This document shows, piece by piece, positions 25,825-34,256 of a stretch of DNA of 64,000 nucleotides. The notes under the pieces are model-generated. The model made no database searches. It saw nothing but the letters and a program-made list of their open reading frames with translations, and was not told the origin of the DNA. Made by a program: the position numbers and the translations under genes. The stretch comes from Chitinophagaceae bacterium. Lineage in GTDB: Bacteria; Bacteroidota; Bacteroidia; Chitinophagales; Chitinophagaceae. Position 1 is the first letter of the stretch; every line of letters begins with the position of its first letter. The stretch covers positions 62,001 to 126,000 of the forward strand of contig JAMLHK010000009.1 in NCBI GenBank assembly GCA_023957155.1, given 5' to 3'.

Positions 25825-26383
25825 ATACCTTATGTGGTGTTACGCAATAGGTTAAAGGTATATCAAAATCATCAGTATCTTCAATAAGTGGCCCGGCTTC
25901 AAAAAAAGACAGCCCTACTTTAATTACATCGCTTCTGCATTGGGACAGGAACCGGTCATAATACCCCTTTCCGTAGCCTACCCTGTTACCCTGCTCATCA
26001 AACGCAAGAAGTGGCACTAATACCATATCTATATCACCGGGATCTACGGTTTGTCCATACCGGGGCTCCATAATATTATACCTGTTCTTCATCAAAACCG
26101 TGCTTTCATCATAAATATAATGTATCATCCCGTGATTAGCGGTATCGGTTTTAGGTACCACCAGGTGCAGCCCCGGGTTAGAAAATCTCAAAAAGTCCAC
26201 AACAGGATGTGTATCCACTTCTTTTTGTATATCAATGGGCAGGTACGTATGCAGATAATGAAGGAAAGGCAGCGGCAGCTCCTGAAAACGTATCATGATC
26301 AGATCCTGCAGCCTGACCGTTTCTGCTTCTCCAAGCAGTGATCGTTTTTGTTTGTATATATTTCGAAGTGCCTGTTTGGTCAT
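25814..26383 (-). CDS. 5-formyltetrahydrofolate cyclo-ligase
   Basis: The 189-residue protein has the signature VPLLAFDEQGNRVGYGKGYYDRFL, with the phosphate-binding Gly-rich and Tyr-Tyr motif, and a basic N-terminus with KxxxR (LRNIYKQKR). It converts 5-formyl-THF to 5,10-methenyl-THF using ATP. The gene overlaps lpxK by 11 bases, a genome arrangement and not a functional link that I can support. Confidence 0.94.
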   Translation of the reverse strand: MTKQALRNIYKQKRSLLGEAETVRLQDLIMIRFQELPLPFLHYLHTYLPIDIQKEVDTHPVVDFLRFSNPGLHLVVPKTDTANHGMIHYIYDESTVLMKNRYNIMEPRYGQTVDPGDIDMVLVPLLAFDEQGNRVGYGKGYYDRFLSQCRSDVIKVGLSFFEAGPLIEDTDDFDIPLTYCVTPHKVYEF

Positions 26384-26461
26384 GCTTTTTCGAGTACAAA
26401 TAATCAGGTAACGGCGATCCGTTTTCTTTCCCCGGCTTAAGATGAAAACAAAACCTTGACG

Positions 26462-27007
26462 TTATGTCTCACTATATATAAATATTGAAAATACCGTAGT
26501 GCCGTAATGCCGCGCTGTTTTAAAATAAGGATACTTTTCATAGGTATTCCGCGGCGTATGCTCAAGTACAAACCAGCCATTGTTAAACAACAGGTTATAC
26601 TTAAATATTTCCACCGGAAGATCGTCTATATTACCCAGCGCATAAGGCGGCCCGGCAAAAATAAAATTAAACTGCTCATGACATTGCCGTATATAAGCAA
26701 ATACATCCATCCTGATTACCTGCATCTGCTCAAAACTGAAATCAGCTGCATGCCGGGTAATAAAAGCGTGCATCTTCGCATCTTTTTCTACAACCGTAAG
26801 GGGGCCTGCCCCTCTCGAAGCCAGCTCAAAACTAATATTTCCTGTTCCGCCAAACAGGTCAAGTGTTTTTAATGTACTGATATCCAGGTTATTGTCAATA
26901 ATATTAAACAACCCTTCTTTGGCAATATCGGTAGTGGGCCGGGTATGTGGCATCTTAGCCGGCGGCACGAACTTTCTACCTCCGGCTGTCCCCCCGATTA
27001 TTCGCAT
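26462..27007 (-). CDS. rsmD: 16S rRNA (guanine(966)-N2)-methyltransferase RsmD, with an altered NPPY/DPPY motif
   Basis: At 181 residues the protein has the RsmD length and the family opening MRIIGGTAGGRKFVPP. The SAM-binding motif I reads LDLFGGTGNISFELASRGA, and RPTTDIAKEGLFNII precedes it. The catalytic motif IV, normally (N/D)PPY, is here GPPY at residues 119-122 (FIFAGPPYAL; the codon is GGG). Everything else is intact. The gene overlaps the DUF3822 gene by 10 bases, an arrangement often seen in this phylum. It methylates G966 of 16S rRNA if the substitution is tolerated. Confidence 0.9.
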   Translation of the reverse strand: MRIIGGTAGGRKFVPPAKMPHTRPTTDIAKEGLFNIIDNNLDISTLKTLDLFGGTGNISFELASRGAGPLTVVEKDAKMHAFITRHAADFSFEQMQVIRMDVFAYIRQCHEQFNFIFAGPPYALGNIDDLPVEIFKYNLLFNNGWFVLEHTPRNTYEKYPYFKTARHYGTTVFSIFIYSET

Positions 27008-27840
27008 AAGGCGATATTAAATAAAGATGAAAAAAAGTGGCGGGGATATTCATTGAATGTTTCATTATAGGTAAAGTCGGCAGGACGATCATCTAATTTA
27101 ATATGCATAAAATATTTCTGCAGTTCGGAAAATACCGATGACTGATCGTCCAGTAAACCCGAAATACAGAGTACAACCTGCCCGCAATCCACTTCAAACC
27201 AACGGCAGGCATTCAGCAAATGATAAGCAACATCCACGGCTGTTTCATATTCAAAAGTCTGGATAATTTGCAAATCACCATCTCTGTATAAAGCAAAAAG
27301 AAGTTTATTGGGATAAAAAATCAAGGTAGCTTCATCACCCTCTGCTTCCCCGATGGTTTGCGCTTTTCTTTTCAGCAACAGGGTATAGGCATGAAAAAAG
27401 TGCCCCTTGGGAAAATGGGTACCCAACAACTGGTGCAATACCGCAGGAACCCGGTATATATTATACATGTTCCAGCCGGGCAAATGATCACTCAACAGCT
27501 CACCTTTATTCAGATCGCCATAAACCAGGTCAAAGGAAGATTTATTTAACCCGCTGTCCAATAACGGCTCCGGCACTAAAAGACTTTCAGGGAAATAATA
27601 AACAACAGTAACCTTATTATACGACCGGGCAAGCCATTCATTATGATAAATCAGCTCTTTGCAATGGTTAAATGCATTATACTTATCTAAATTAACATAT
27701 TGTAATGCAATAAATTCATGCTTATTATTATCCAAAATGCCAAAAAGTAAATGGTCTGCCGCCACCTCAACATATAAATTACACTGGGCAGCATCCTTCA
27801 TTTCACTAACCGGCACCTGTATCTGGTATGCAACATTCAC
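26998..27840 (-). CDS. DUF3822 family protein
   Basis: The 280-residue cytoplasmic protein belongs, by its length, its position just upstream of rsmD and patterns such as ADHLLFGILDNNKHEFIALQYVN, to the Bacteroidota family DUF3822. The alternation of strands with late helices suggests an actin-like ATPase-fold relative without clear nucleotide motifs. Its function is unknown. The 10-base overlap with rsmD means that the two are translated together. Confidence 0.82.
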   Translation of the reverse strand: MNVAYQIQVPVSEMKDAAQCNLYVEVAADHLLFGILDNNKHEFIALQYVNLDKYNAFNHCKELIYHNEWLARSYNKVTVVYYFPESLLVPEPLLDSGLNKSSFDLVYGDLNKGELLSDHLPGWNMYNIYRVPAVLHQLLGTHFPKGHFFHAYTLLLKRKAQTIGEAEGDEATLIFYPNKLLFALYRDGDLQIIQTFEYETAVDVAYHLLNACRWFEVDCGQVVLCISGLLDDQSSVFSELQKYFMHIKLDDRPADFTYNETFNEYPRHFFSSLFNIALCE

Positions 27841-27929
27841 TCTAATGATTTATTGCCGCAATAATAACACATTTTATACTATATTTCTATGTTTTCCGCT
27901 TTGCGATAATATACTTGACCTAAAAATCG

Positions 27930-27937
27930 TAGCTTTG
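27930..27937 (+). promoter_or_regulatory. Candidate -7 box of the suf operon
   Basis: TAGCTTTG matches TAnnTTTG and lies 23 bases before the sufA start codon. TTTG at about 27900-27903 is upstream, but the spacing (about 26) is longer than usual, so only the -7 element is well supported. No clear IscR- or Fur-like operator is visible. Confidence 0.45.
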
Positions 27938-27959
27938 CGACTAATTCAAAACAGACAGT

Positions 27960-28286
27960 ATGATTACCGTTTCTGCTTCTGCAAAGGAATATCTGGACCG
28001 GTTAATGGCAGAAGAAAACAAAGGTCAGGACACCTTTGTGAGAGTAGGTGTTAAAGGAGGAGGATGCTCCGGGCTTGAGTATGATCTGTATTTTGATAAT
28101 GTACGGAAAGCCGGGGATGAATTATATGAAGATAAAGGTATTAAGATAGTTGTAGATATGAAAAGTCTTTTATATCTATATGGTACCGAGCTGGACTATT
28201 CCGGGGGACTAAACGGAAAAGGACTTGTTTTTAAAAATCCCAATGCCAGCAGAACCTGCAGTTGCGGCGATAGCTTCGCAGTCTGA
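27960..28286 (+). CDS. sufA: A-type iron-sulfur carrier (SufA/IscA family)
   Basis: The 108-residue protein has the three A-type cysteines C36 (GGGCSGLEY), C100 and C102 (TCSCGDSF), which bind and transfer an iron-sulfur cluster. The length and motifs are typical. It is the first gene of the suf operon and is followed after 36 bases by sufB. It may be a scaffold or a carrier that delivers clusters to client enzymes. Confidence 0.94.
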   Translation: MITVSASAKEYLDRLMAEENKGQDTFVRVGVKGGGCSGLEYDLYFDNVRKAGDELYEDKGIKIVVDMKSLLYLYGTELDYSGGLNGKGLVFKNPNASRTCSCGDSFAV

Positions 28287-28322
28287 TTTTGGACAAATAA
28301 GAATAATACCTAATAAGTACTT

Positions 28323-29771
28323 ATGGCTAAGAATAGTGCAGATATTCTTGAGGAATATAGTGATAAAGAATATGAATATGGTTTTGTAACCGATATTGAG
28401 ATGGATATTGCTCCTAAAGGGCTGAATGAAGATATCATCCGTTTTATCTCCGCTAAAAAGGGAGAGCCCCAATGGCTGTTGGAATGGCGTTTAAAAGGTT
28501 ATGAAGCTTTTTTAAAACAGCCGGATCCCCATTGGCAAAACTTTGAATTTCCGCAGATTGATTTTCAGGACATCTCCTATTATGCCGCTCCCAGAACCAA
28601 GGCTAAATATAAGGATATGAACGAGGTGGACCCTGAGCTCATTGCCACTTTTGAAAAGCTGGGTATTCCTCTTTCAGAACAAAAAATACTGGCAGGAGTA
28701 GCCGTAGATGCCGTATTTGACAGTGTTTCCGTAGCCACCACCTTCCAGGAAACCCTCAAAGAACATGGTATTATTTTTTCATCGGTGAGCAAAGCCGTTC
28801 AGGAACATCCTGAGCTGATACAAAAGTACCTGGGATCGGTTGTCCCCTATTCTGATAACAAATTTGCTGCTTTAAATTCAGCCGTTTTCTCCGATGGGTC
28901 GTTCGTATATATACCGAAAGGGGTGCGCTGCCCGATGGAGTTATCTACTTATTTCAGGATCAATTCGGGAAATACGGGCCAGTTTGAGCGTACACTTATC
29001 ATTGCCGATGAAGGAAGTTATGTCAGCTACTTAGAAGGCTGCACCGCCCCCAAGCGTGATGAAAACCAGATGCACGCGGCCGTGGTGGAATTAGTTGCAC
29101 TGGAAAATGCCGAAATTAAATACAGTACGGTACAAAACTGGTACCCCGGTGATAAAGACGGAAAAGGTGGTATATACAATTTTGTAACCAAGCGGGGGGT
29201 ATGCCGGGGAGCCAATGCAAAAATTTCATGGACCCAGGTAGAAACCGGTTCCGCTATTACATGGAAATATCCCAGCGTCATCCTGCGGGGAGATCATTCG
29301 AGTGGTGAGTTTTATTCGGTTGCCGTTACCAAAAACAAGCAAATAGCCGATACCGGTACTAAAATGTTCCATATCGGTAAGGGAACAAAAAGCCGTATTA
29401 TATCGAAAGGTATTTCAGCGGGAGAAGGTCAAAACAGCTATCGCGGACTGGTAAATGTGGGTAGTAAGGCAGAAAATGCAAGAAATTTCACCCAATGCGA
29501 TTCCCTGCTGATCGGGGATCGTTGCGGCGCTCATACGTTCCCCTATATCGAATCGAAAAACCGTACTGCAACTATTGAACACGAAGCTACCACTTCCAAG
29601 ATAGGAGAAGATCAGATCTTTTACCTGAATCAGCGCGGAATTGATACGGAAAAAGCGGTGGCGCTCATTGTAAACGGATACGCAAAAGAAGTGCTTAACC
29701 AGCTTCCCATGGAGTTTGCGGTAGAAGCACAAAAGCTCTTATCCATTACACTGGAAGGAAGCGTGGGGTAA
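28323..29771 (+). CDS. sufB: Fe-S cluster assembly protein SufB
   Basis: The 482-residue protein shows the SufB hallmarks [29 protein letters not shown] and the C-terminal [26 protein letters not shown]. SufB forms the beta-helical scaffold of the SufBC2D complex on which the cluster is built. Size and order relative to sufC and sufD are standard. The gap to sufC is 115 bases and contains a GAAA microsatellite. Confidence 0.97.
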   Translation: MAKNSADILEEYSDKEYEYGFVTDIEMDIAPKGLNEDIIRFISAKKGEPQWLLEWRLKGYEAFLKQPDPHWQNFEFPQIDFQDISYYAAPRTKAKYKDMNEVDPELIATFEKLGIPLSEQKILAGVAVDAVFDSVSVATTFQETLKEHGIIFSSVSKAVQEHPELIQKYLGSVVPYSDNKFAALNSAVFSDGSFVYIPKGVRCPMELSTYFRINSGNTGQFERTLIIADEGSYVSYLEGCTAPKRDENQMHAAVVELVALENAEIKYSTVQNWYPGDKDGKGGIYNFVTKRGVCRGANAKISWTQVETGSAITWKYPSVILRGDHSSGEFYSVAVTKNKQIADTGTKMFHIGKGTKSRIISKGISAGEGQNSYRGLVNVGSKAENARNFTQCDSLLIGDRCGAHTFPYIESKNRTATIEHEATTSKIGEDQIFYLNQRGIDTEKAVALIVNGYAKEVLNQLPMEFAVEAQKLLSITLEGSVG

Positions 29772-29781
29772 GGGAAAGGCA

Positions 29782-29805
29782 GAAAGAAAGAAAGAAAGAA
29801 AGAAA
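29782..29805. repeat. GAAA microsatellite, six units, between sufB and sufC
   Basis: Six perfect tandem GAAA units lie 10 bases after the sufB stop, in the only substantial gap of the sufBCDS block. Tetranucleotide runs of this kind change length by slippage. Confidence 0.85.
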
Positions 29806-29886
29806 AATGGAGGGCTAATATACCTGTTTTAATATTGAATTCATTTTCGAAGGAACAATTATAAAATAAGAAACACGCAAACAATC

Positions 29887-30651
29887 ATGCTAAGTATAAA
29901 AAATTTACAGGCGAAGGTTGAGGATAAGCAGATACTAAAAGGTATAAACCTGCAGGTGAACGCCGGTGAAGTACATGCGATAATGGGGCCAAACGGGTCG
30001 GGAAAAAGTTCTCTTGCATCGGTACTGACCGGAAGAGAAAACTATGAAGTAACCGATGGGGAAGTGATATTTGATGGTAAGAACCTGTTGGAGCTTTCCC
30101 CTGAAGACAGGGCGCGTGAAGGCGTATTCCTCGCTTTTCAATACCCGATAGAAATACCCGGCGTATCTAATATTAATTTTCTTCGAACAGCTTTAAATGA
30201 AATCAGAGCCTACCATAACGAACCTCCGATGGAAGCAAAAGAGTTTCTTCGTTTAACCCGGGAAAAGCAAAAGCTGGTAGAGTTTGATGCCAAGCTTACC
30301 AACCGTTCTTTAAACGAGGGATTTTCGGGAGGTGAGAAAAAAAGGAATGAAATATTCCAGTTGGCCATGCTGAATCCCAAGCTTTCCATCCTGGATGAAA
30401 CAGATTCAGGTTTGGATATTGACGCTTTACGTATTGTATCCAACGGGGTAAATAAACTACGCTCGGATAAGAATGCTTTTATTGTTATTACCCACTACCA
30501 GCGTTTGCTGGAATATATTGTACCCGACTTTGTACACGTTTTATACGATGGAAGAATCGTAAAATCAGGCACGAAGGAATTGGCCCTTGAACTGGAAGAA
30601 AAAGGTTACGACTGGATAAAAGAACCTGCCACTACTGCATCGGTTGGATGA
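29887..30651 (+). CDS. sufC: Fe-S cluster assembly ATPase SufC
   Basis: The 254-residue ABC-type ATPase has Walker A GPNGSGKSS (residues 34-42), a signature-like FSGGEKKRNE and Walker B LSILDETDSGLD, which is the SufC-specific form. It powers the SufBCD scaffold. The stop codon overlaps the sufD start (ATGA). Confidence 0.97.
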   Translation: MLSIKNLQAKVEDKQILKGINLQVNAGEVHAIMGPNGSGKSSLASVLTGRENYEVTDGEVIFDGKNLLELSPEDRAREGVFLAFQYPIEIPGVSNINFLRTALNEIRAYHNEPPMEAKEFLRLTREKQKLVEFDAKLTNRSLNEGFSGGEKKRNEIFQLAMLNPKLSILDETDSGLDIDALRIVSNGVNKLRSDKNAFIVITHYQRLLEYIVPDFVHVLYDGRIVKSGTKELALELEEKGYDWIKEPATTASVG

Positions 30652-31952
30652 TTAACGCAATTAAAATGACTACAACAACATCACTATACGACCAGTTCAT
30701 TGCATTATACAGGGAAAAAGAAAAAGTACAGGACAATCGCTGGTTAACATCTATACGGGATACCGCATTTGAATCGTTTTCGGAGAAGGGATTTCCGACA
30801 ACGAAAATGGAGGAATGGCGGTTTACTAATGTTGCTCCCTTCTTAAAGGAAGACTTCAGGCTCCAACCCGGCGGAACTTCTTCCCTGCTCCGTCAGAATA
30901 TTATCCCCTCATTAGATGCCTACGAAATCGTTTTAAAAAACGGGATGCTTAACGAAGATGTAAGTATTCCGGGAGTAAAAGTCACGCCACTCCGTACCGC
31001 TTTGAAAAACGATGATTTAAAGACTTACCTGGGTAAGCACACCCCACTGAAAAAAAATCCTTTCGCGGCCCTGAATACCGCATTCTTTGAAAACGGCATC
31101 GTAATAGAGACTGAAAAAAATGCGATAGGTGATAAGCCGCTGCACATCACGCATGTGTATTATGCGGAAGAAGCGGTTTTTATCCAGCCGAGGATACTGG
31201 TGATTGCACACCGGGGTAGCAAAATAGAAATTGTTGAATCGGTTACGGTAATCGGCGACAAGCCGTTATTTGTAAACAGCGTTACCGAATGTTACGTGGC
31301 GGAAAATGCGCAGGTAGATCAGTATAACCTGCAGATCGCACCGGCAAATGCACACCTGGTACATTTTAACCAGGTCGTACAACAGGGTAACAGCCTCTAC
31401 AATAACTATAACTATATTTTGCCTGATGCCGCCTTAGTGCGTAATAACCTTCATCTCGATTTGAACGGAAGCAACACGGAAAGTCATCTTTTCGGACTAT
31501 ATCTCGCCGGCAATCAACAACTCACCGATATTCACACTACGGTAAATCACCTGTTTCCCAACTGCTTCAGCAATGAACTGTATAAAGGCGTATTATTAGA
31601 CAATTCACGCAGCGTTTTCAGTGGCAGGATATATGTAGCCCAGGACGCGCAGAAGACAAATGCTTTCCAGCAAAATAATAACATCCTGCTGAGTAATAAA
31701 GCCATCGTAGATTCTAAACCACAGCTGGAAATTTTTGCGGATGATGTAAAATGCAGCCACGGATCAACTGTCGGCAGTATTAATAAAGAGGCCCTGTTCT
31801 ATCTTCATACAAGGGGTATTGGCGAAATAGCTGCCAGGAACCTTATGGTACAAGCCTTTGCCTTTGATGTTACCAATAAAATTCAGATCCCTGCAGTAAG
31901 AGAATACATAGAAAAGCGGATTATCCATAAAATGGCGGAAGCGTATGACTAA
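30648..31952 (+). CDS. sufD: Fe-S cluster assembly protein SufD
   Basis: The 434-residue protein is the SufB paralogue SufD. It has KMEEWRFTNVAPFL near the N-terminus and SHGSTVGSINKEALFYLHTRGI near the C-terminus. The first ATG overlaps the sufC stop; a second ATG at 30666 is also possible. SufD pairs with SufB and is needed for iron entry. The end overlaps sufS by 8 bases. Confidence 0.95.
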   Translation: MINAIKMTTTTSLYDQFIALYREKEKVQDNRWLTSIRDTAFESFSEKGFPTTKMEEWRFTNVAPFLKEDFRLQPGGTSSLLRQNIIPSLDAYEIVLKNGMLNEDVSIPGVKVTPLRTALKNDDLKTYLGKHTPLKKNPFAALNTAFFENGIVIETEKNAIGDKPLHITHVYYAEEAVFIQPRILVIAHRGSKIEIVESVTVIGDKPLFVNSVTECYVAENAQVDQYNLQIAPANAHLVHFNQVVQQGNSLYNNYNYILPDAALVRNNLHLDLNGSNTESHLFGLYLAGNQQLTDIHTTVNHLFPNCFSNELYKGVLLDNSRSVFSGRIYVAQDAQKTNAFQQNNNILLSNKAIVDSKPQLEIFADDVKCSHGSTVGSINKEALFYLHTRGIGEIAARNLMVQAFAFDVTNKIQIPAVREYIEKRIIHKMAEAYD

Positions 31953-33192
31953 GCGTGCAGTCATACCTGATCCCGTTTTGGATATTGAGCAGATCAGGAA
32001 AGATTTCCCGCTCCTCCAAACCCCGGTATACGGCAAGCCCCTGGTGTATTTAGATAATGCGGCCACTACTCAAAAGCCGCAGGTCGTTTTGGAATCACTC
32101 TACAATTATTATACCCGGTACAACAGCAATGTACATCGGGGAGTTCACTTTTTAAGTCAGCAGGCCACCGAAGCCTACGAGCAGGCCCGGAAAAAAGTAG
32201 CCGGCTTTATTAATGCCCGCCATGAACATGAAATCATATTTACAAAAGGCACTACCAACAGTATCAACCTCGTAGCCTCTTCGTTCGGTAAGAAATTTTT
32301 ACAGCCCGGAGATGAAGTGTTGATCTCCGCTATGGAACATCATTCCAATATCGTTCCCTGGCAAATGATCTGTGAAGAAAGAGGGGCGGCTTTAAAAGTA
32401 ATTCCGATAAATGAACAGGGAGAGCTGAGGATGGAAGCCTTTGACGAACTGCTGACCGGGAAAGTAAAAATAGTAGCCGTCACCTATATTTCCAACAGTC
32501 TGGGAACCGTGAATCCGATTGCCGAAATAATTAATAAAGCACACGCTGCGGGTATCCCGGTTTTAATTGACGGGGCGCAGGCTATTCAGCATGTTCCTAT
32601 AGATGTCCGGGAATTAGATGCTGATTTTTTCGCTTTTTCGGGGCATAAAATATACGGGCCTACCGGCGTGGGTATCTTATATGGAAAAGAAGAATGGCTG
32701 AATGAAATGCCGCCTTATGAGGGAGGTGGTGATATGATCAAAAATGTAACTTTTGCCAAAACCACCTACAACGAGCTGCCCTTTAAATTTGAAGCAGGTA
32801 CACCCGATATTGCAGGCGGCATTGTGCTGGGTACGGCATTGGATTATGTGCAACAGATCGGTATTACAGCTATCCGGCGAGCAGAAGAAGAACTTATTCA
32901 ATATGCATACAACCGGTTATCTGCTATATCTTCCCTGCGATTTATCGGTGATGCCGGGCACCGTTCGGGCGCTATCTCTTTTTTAGTGGGTGATATACAC
33001 CCTTTTGATATGGGAGAGATTTTAGATAAACAATCCATTGCAGTCAGAACAGGGCATCATTGTACCCAGCCGGTCATGGATTTCTTTAACATCCCGGGAA
33101 CCGTAAGAGCTTCCTTCGCCTTCTATAATACAAGATCGGAAGTAGATCTCCTGGTTGAAGGTATTGAGAAGGCAAAGCGTATGCTGATGTAA
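31945..33192 (+). CDS. sufS: Cysteine desulfurase SufS
   Basis: The 415-residue PLP enzyme has the cofactor lysine K235 in FSGHKIYGPTG and the persulfide cysteine C373 in RTGHHCTQPVM, both diagnostic of the group II desulfurase SufS. It mobilises sulfur from cysteine for the SufBCD scaffold, with SufE as acceptor. Confidence 0.97.
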   Translation: MTKRAVIPDPVLDIEQIRKDFPLLQTPVYGKPLVYLDNAATTQKPQVVLESLYNYYTRYNSNVHRGVHFLSQQATEAYEQARKKVAGFINARHEHEIIFTKGTTNSINLVASSFGKKFLQPGDEVLISAMEHHSNIVPWQMICEERGAALKVIPINEQGELRMEAFDELLTGKVKIVAVTYISNSLGTVNPIAEIINKAHAAGIPVLIDGAQAIQHVPIDVRELDADFFAFSGHKIYGPTGVGILYGKEEWLNEMPPYEGGGDMIKNVTFAKTTYNELPFKFEAGTPDIAGGIVLGTALDYVQQIGITAIRRAEEELIQYAYNRLSAISSLRFIGDAGHRSGAISFLVGDIHPFDMGEILDKQSIAVRTGHHCTQPVMDFFNIPGTVRASFAFYNTRSEVDLLVEGIEKAKRMLM

Positions 33193-33246
33193 CTTTTTTC
33201 TCTTCACAAAAAAGTGCTGAACTTTGTATAAAGGATCGGATGTATA

Positions 33247-33669
33247 ATGACCATTAAAGAACAACAGGATGCTATTATAGAAGATTTCAGTTTTTTTACA
33301 GACTGGACAGAAAAGTATGAATACATCATCCAACTGGGTAAAGACCTGCCCCTTATAGAGGAGCAATACAAAAGGGATGAGAACCTGATTAAAGGCTGCC
33401 AGAGCAGGGTATGGCTACATGCGGAATATAAAGACGGAAAAATTTATTTTACTGCCGACAGCGATGCAGTAATCACTAAGGGATTAGTGAGTATGGTAGT
33501 GCGGGTATTATCCGGACAGTCGCCTAAAGATATCGCTGAAGCCGACTTATATTTTGTAGATGCCATAGGTTTAAAAAGTCATCTATCCCCTACCCGGTCC
33601 AACGGGCTGCTGGCGATGCTGAAGCAGATGAAAATGTATGGAATGGCGCTGAAGTCCAGGGAATTGTGA
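33247..33669 (+). CDS. sufE: Sulfur acceptor protein SufE
   Basis: The 140-residue protein has the acceptor cysteine C51 in the motif IKGCQSRVWL, as in E. coli SufE. It relays persulfide sulfur from SufS to SufB. It follows sufS by 54 bases. Confidence 0.95.
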   Translation: MTIKEQQDAIIEDFSFFTDWTEKYEYIIQLGKDLPLIEEQYKRDENLIKGCQSRVWLHAEYKDGKIYFTADSDAVITKGLVSMVVRVLSGQSPKDIAEADLYFVDAIGLKSHLSPTRSNGLLAMLKQMKMYGMALKSREL

Positions 33670-33732
33670 AAATGTGAAAATGGAGGGATCATTGTACATC
33701 ACATTTTTTTATAGGGCGAAAACAGGAGCATT

Positions 33733-33768
33733 TCAAATCTCATCCCGCAGTTGCGGGATCAAATCTCA
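33733..33768. repeat. Perfect small palindrome between 10-base direct repeats
   Basis: ATCCCGCA and its complement TGCGGGAT (33742-33749 and 33752-33759) form an 8-base-pair stem with a two-base loop. TCAAATCTCA flanks it on both sides (33733-33742 and 33759-33768). A further partial copy follows. It lies between sufE and sufT and resembles the short repeats scattered in Bacteroidota intergenic regions. Confidence 0.72.
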
Positions 33769-33785
33769 AATCTTAAATATAGGTC

Positions 33786-34085
33786 ATGCTTTACGATGAA
33801 ATAGAAGAAGTACTTAAAACCGTATACGACCCCGAAATACCCGTTAACATTGTGGATCTGGGACTGGTATATGAATTAGAAGTAAGTGATGCCGGTAACG
33901 TGAAAGTTATTATGACACTTACTGCCCCCGGTTGCCCGGTGGGGGGAGAAATAGTATCCGAAGTTCAGCAGAAGGTTGAAGCCATTGAAGGCGTAACGGA
34001 TGTATACGTTCACCTGACTTTTGCCCCGCCCTGGAACAGGGATATGATGAGCGAAGAAGCTAAGCTGGAGCTCGGATTTTTATAG
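33786..34085 (+). CDS. sufT: SUF-associated MIP18/DUF59 protein SufT
   Basis: The 99-residue protein has the MIP18 pattern VYDPEIPVNIVDLGLVYE followed by TLTAPGCPVGG with a conserved Cys. SufT-type proteins help mature iron-sulfur enzymes. It is the last gene of the suf operon, 116 bases after sufE, so a separate promoter cannot be excluded. Confidence 0.9.
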   Translation: MLYDEIEEVLKTVYDPEIPVNIVDLGLVYELEVSDAGNVKVIMTLTAPGCPVGGEIVSEVQQKVEAIEGVTDVYVHLTFAPPWNRDMMSEEAKLELGFL

Positions 34086-34256
34086 CAGCGGCTGAGTACC
34101 AACCTGATCCATCGAACCTGAATCACGGCTTGTTCATTCCGGAGAATTCATAAACGCTGTCTGCTAACAATAAAGGCACATTAAGTATACATTAGCAGAA
34201 TGGCCGGGGCTGCCTCTAAAGAATGTTCCTTCCGATACATGCATAATATCCGCTCA

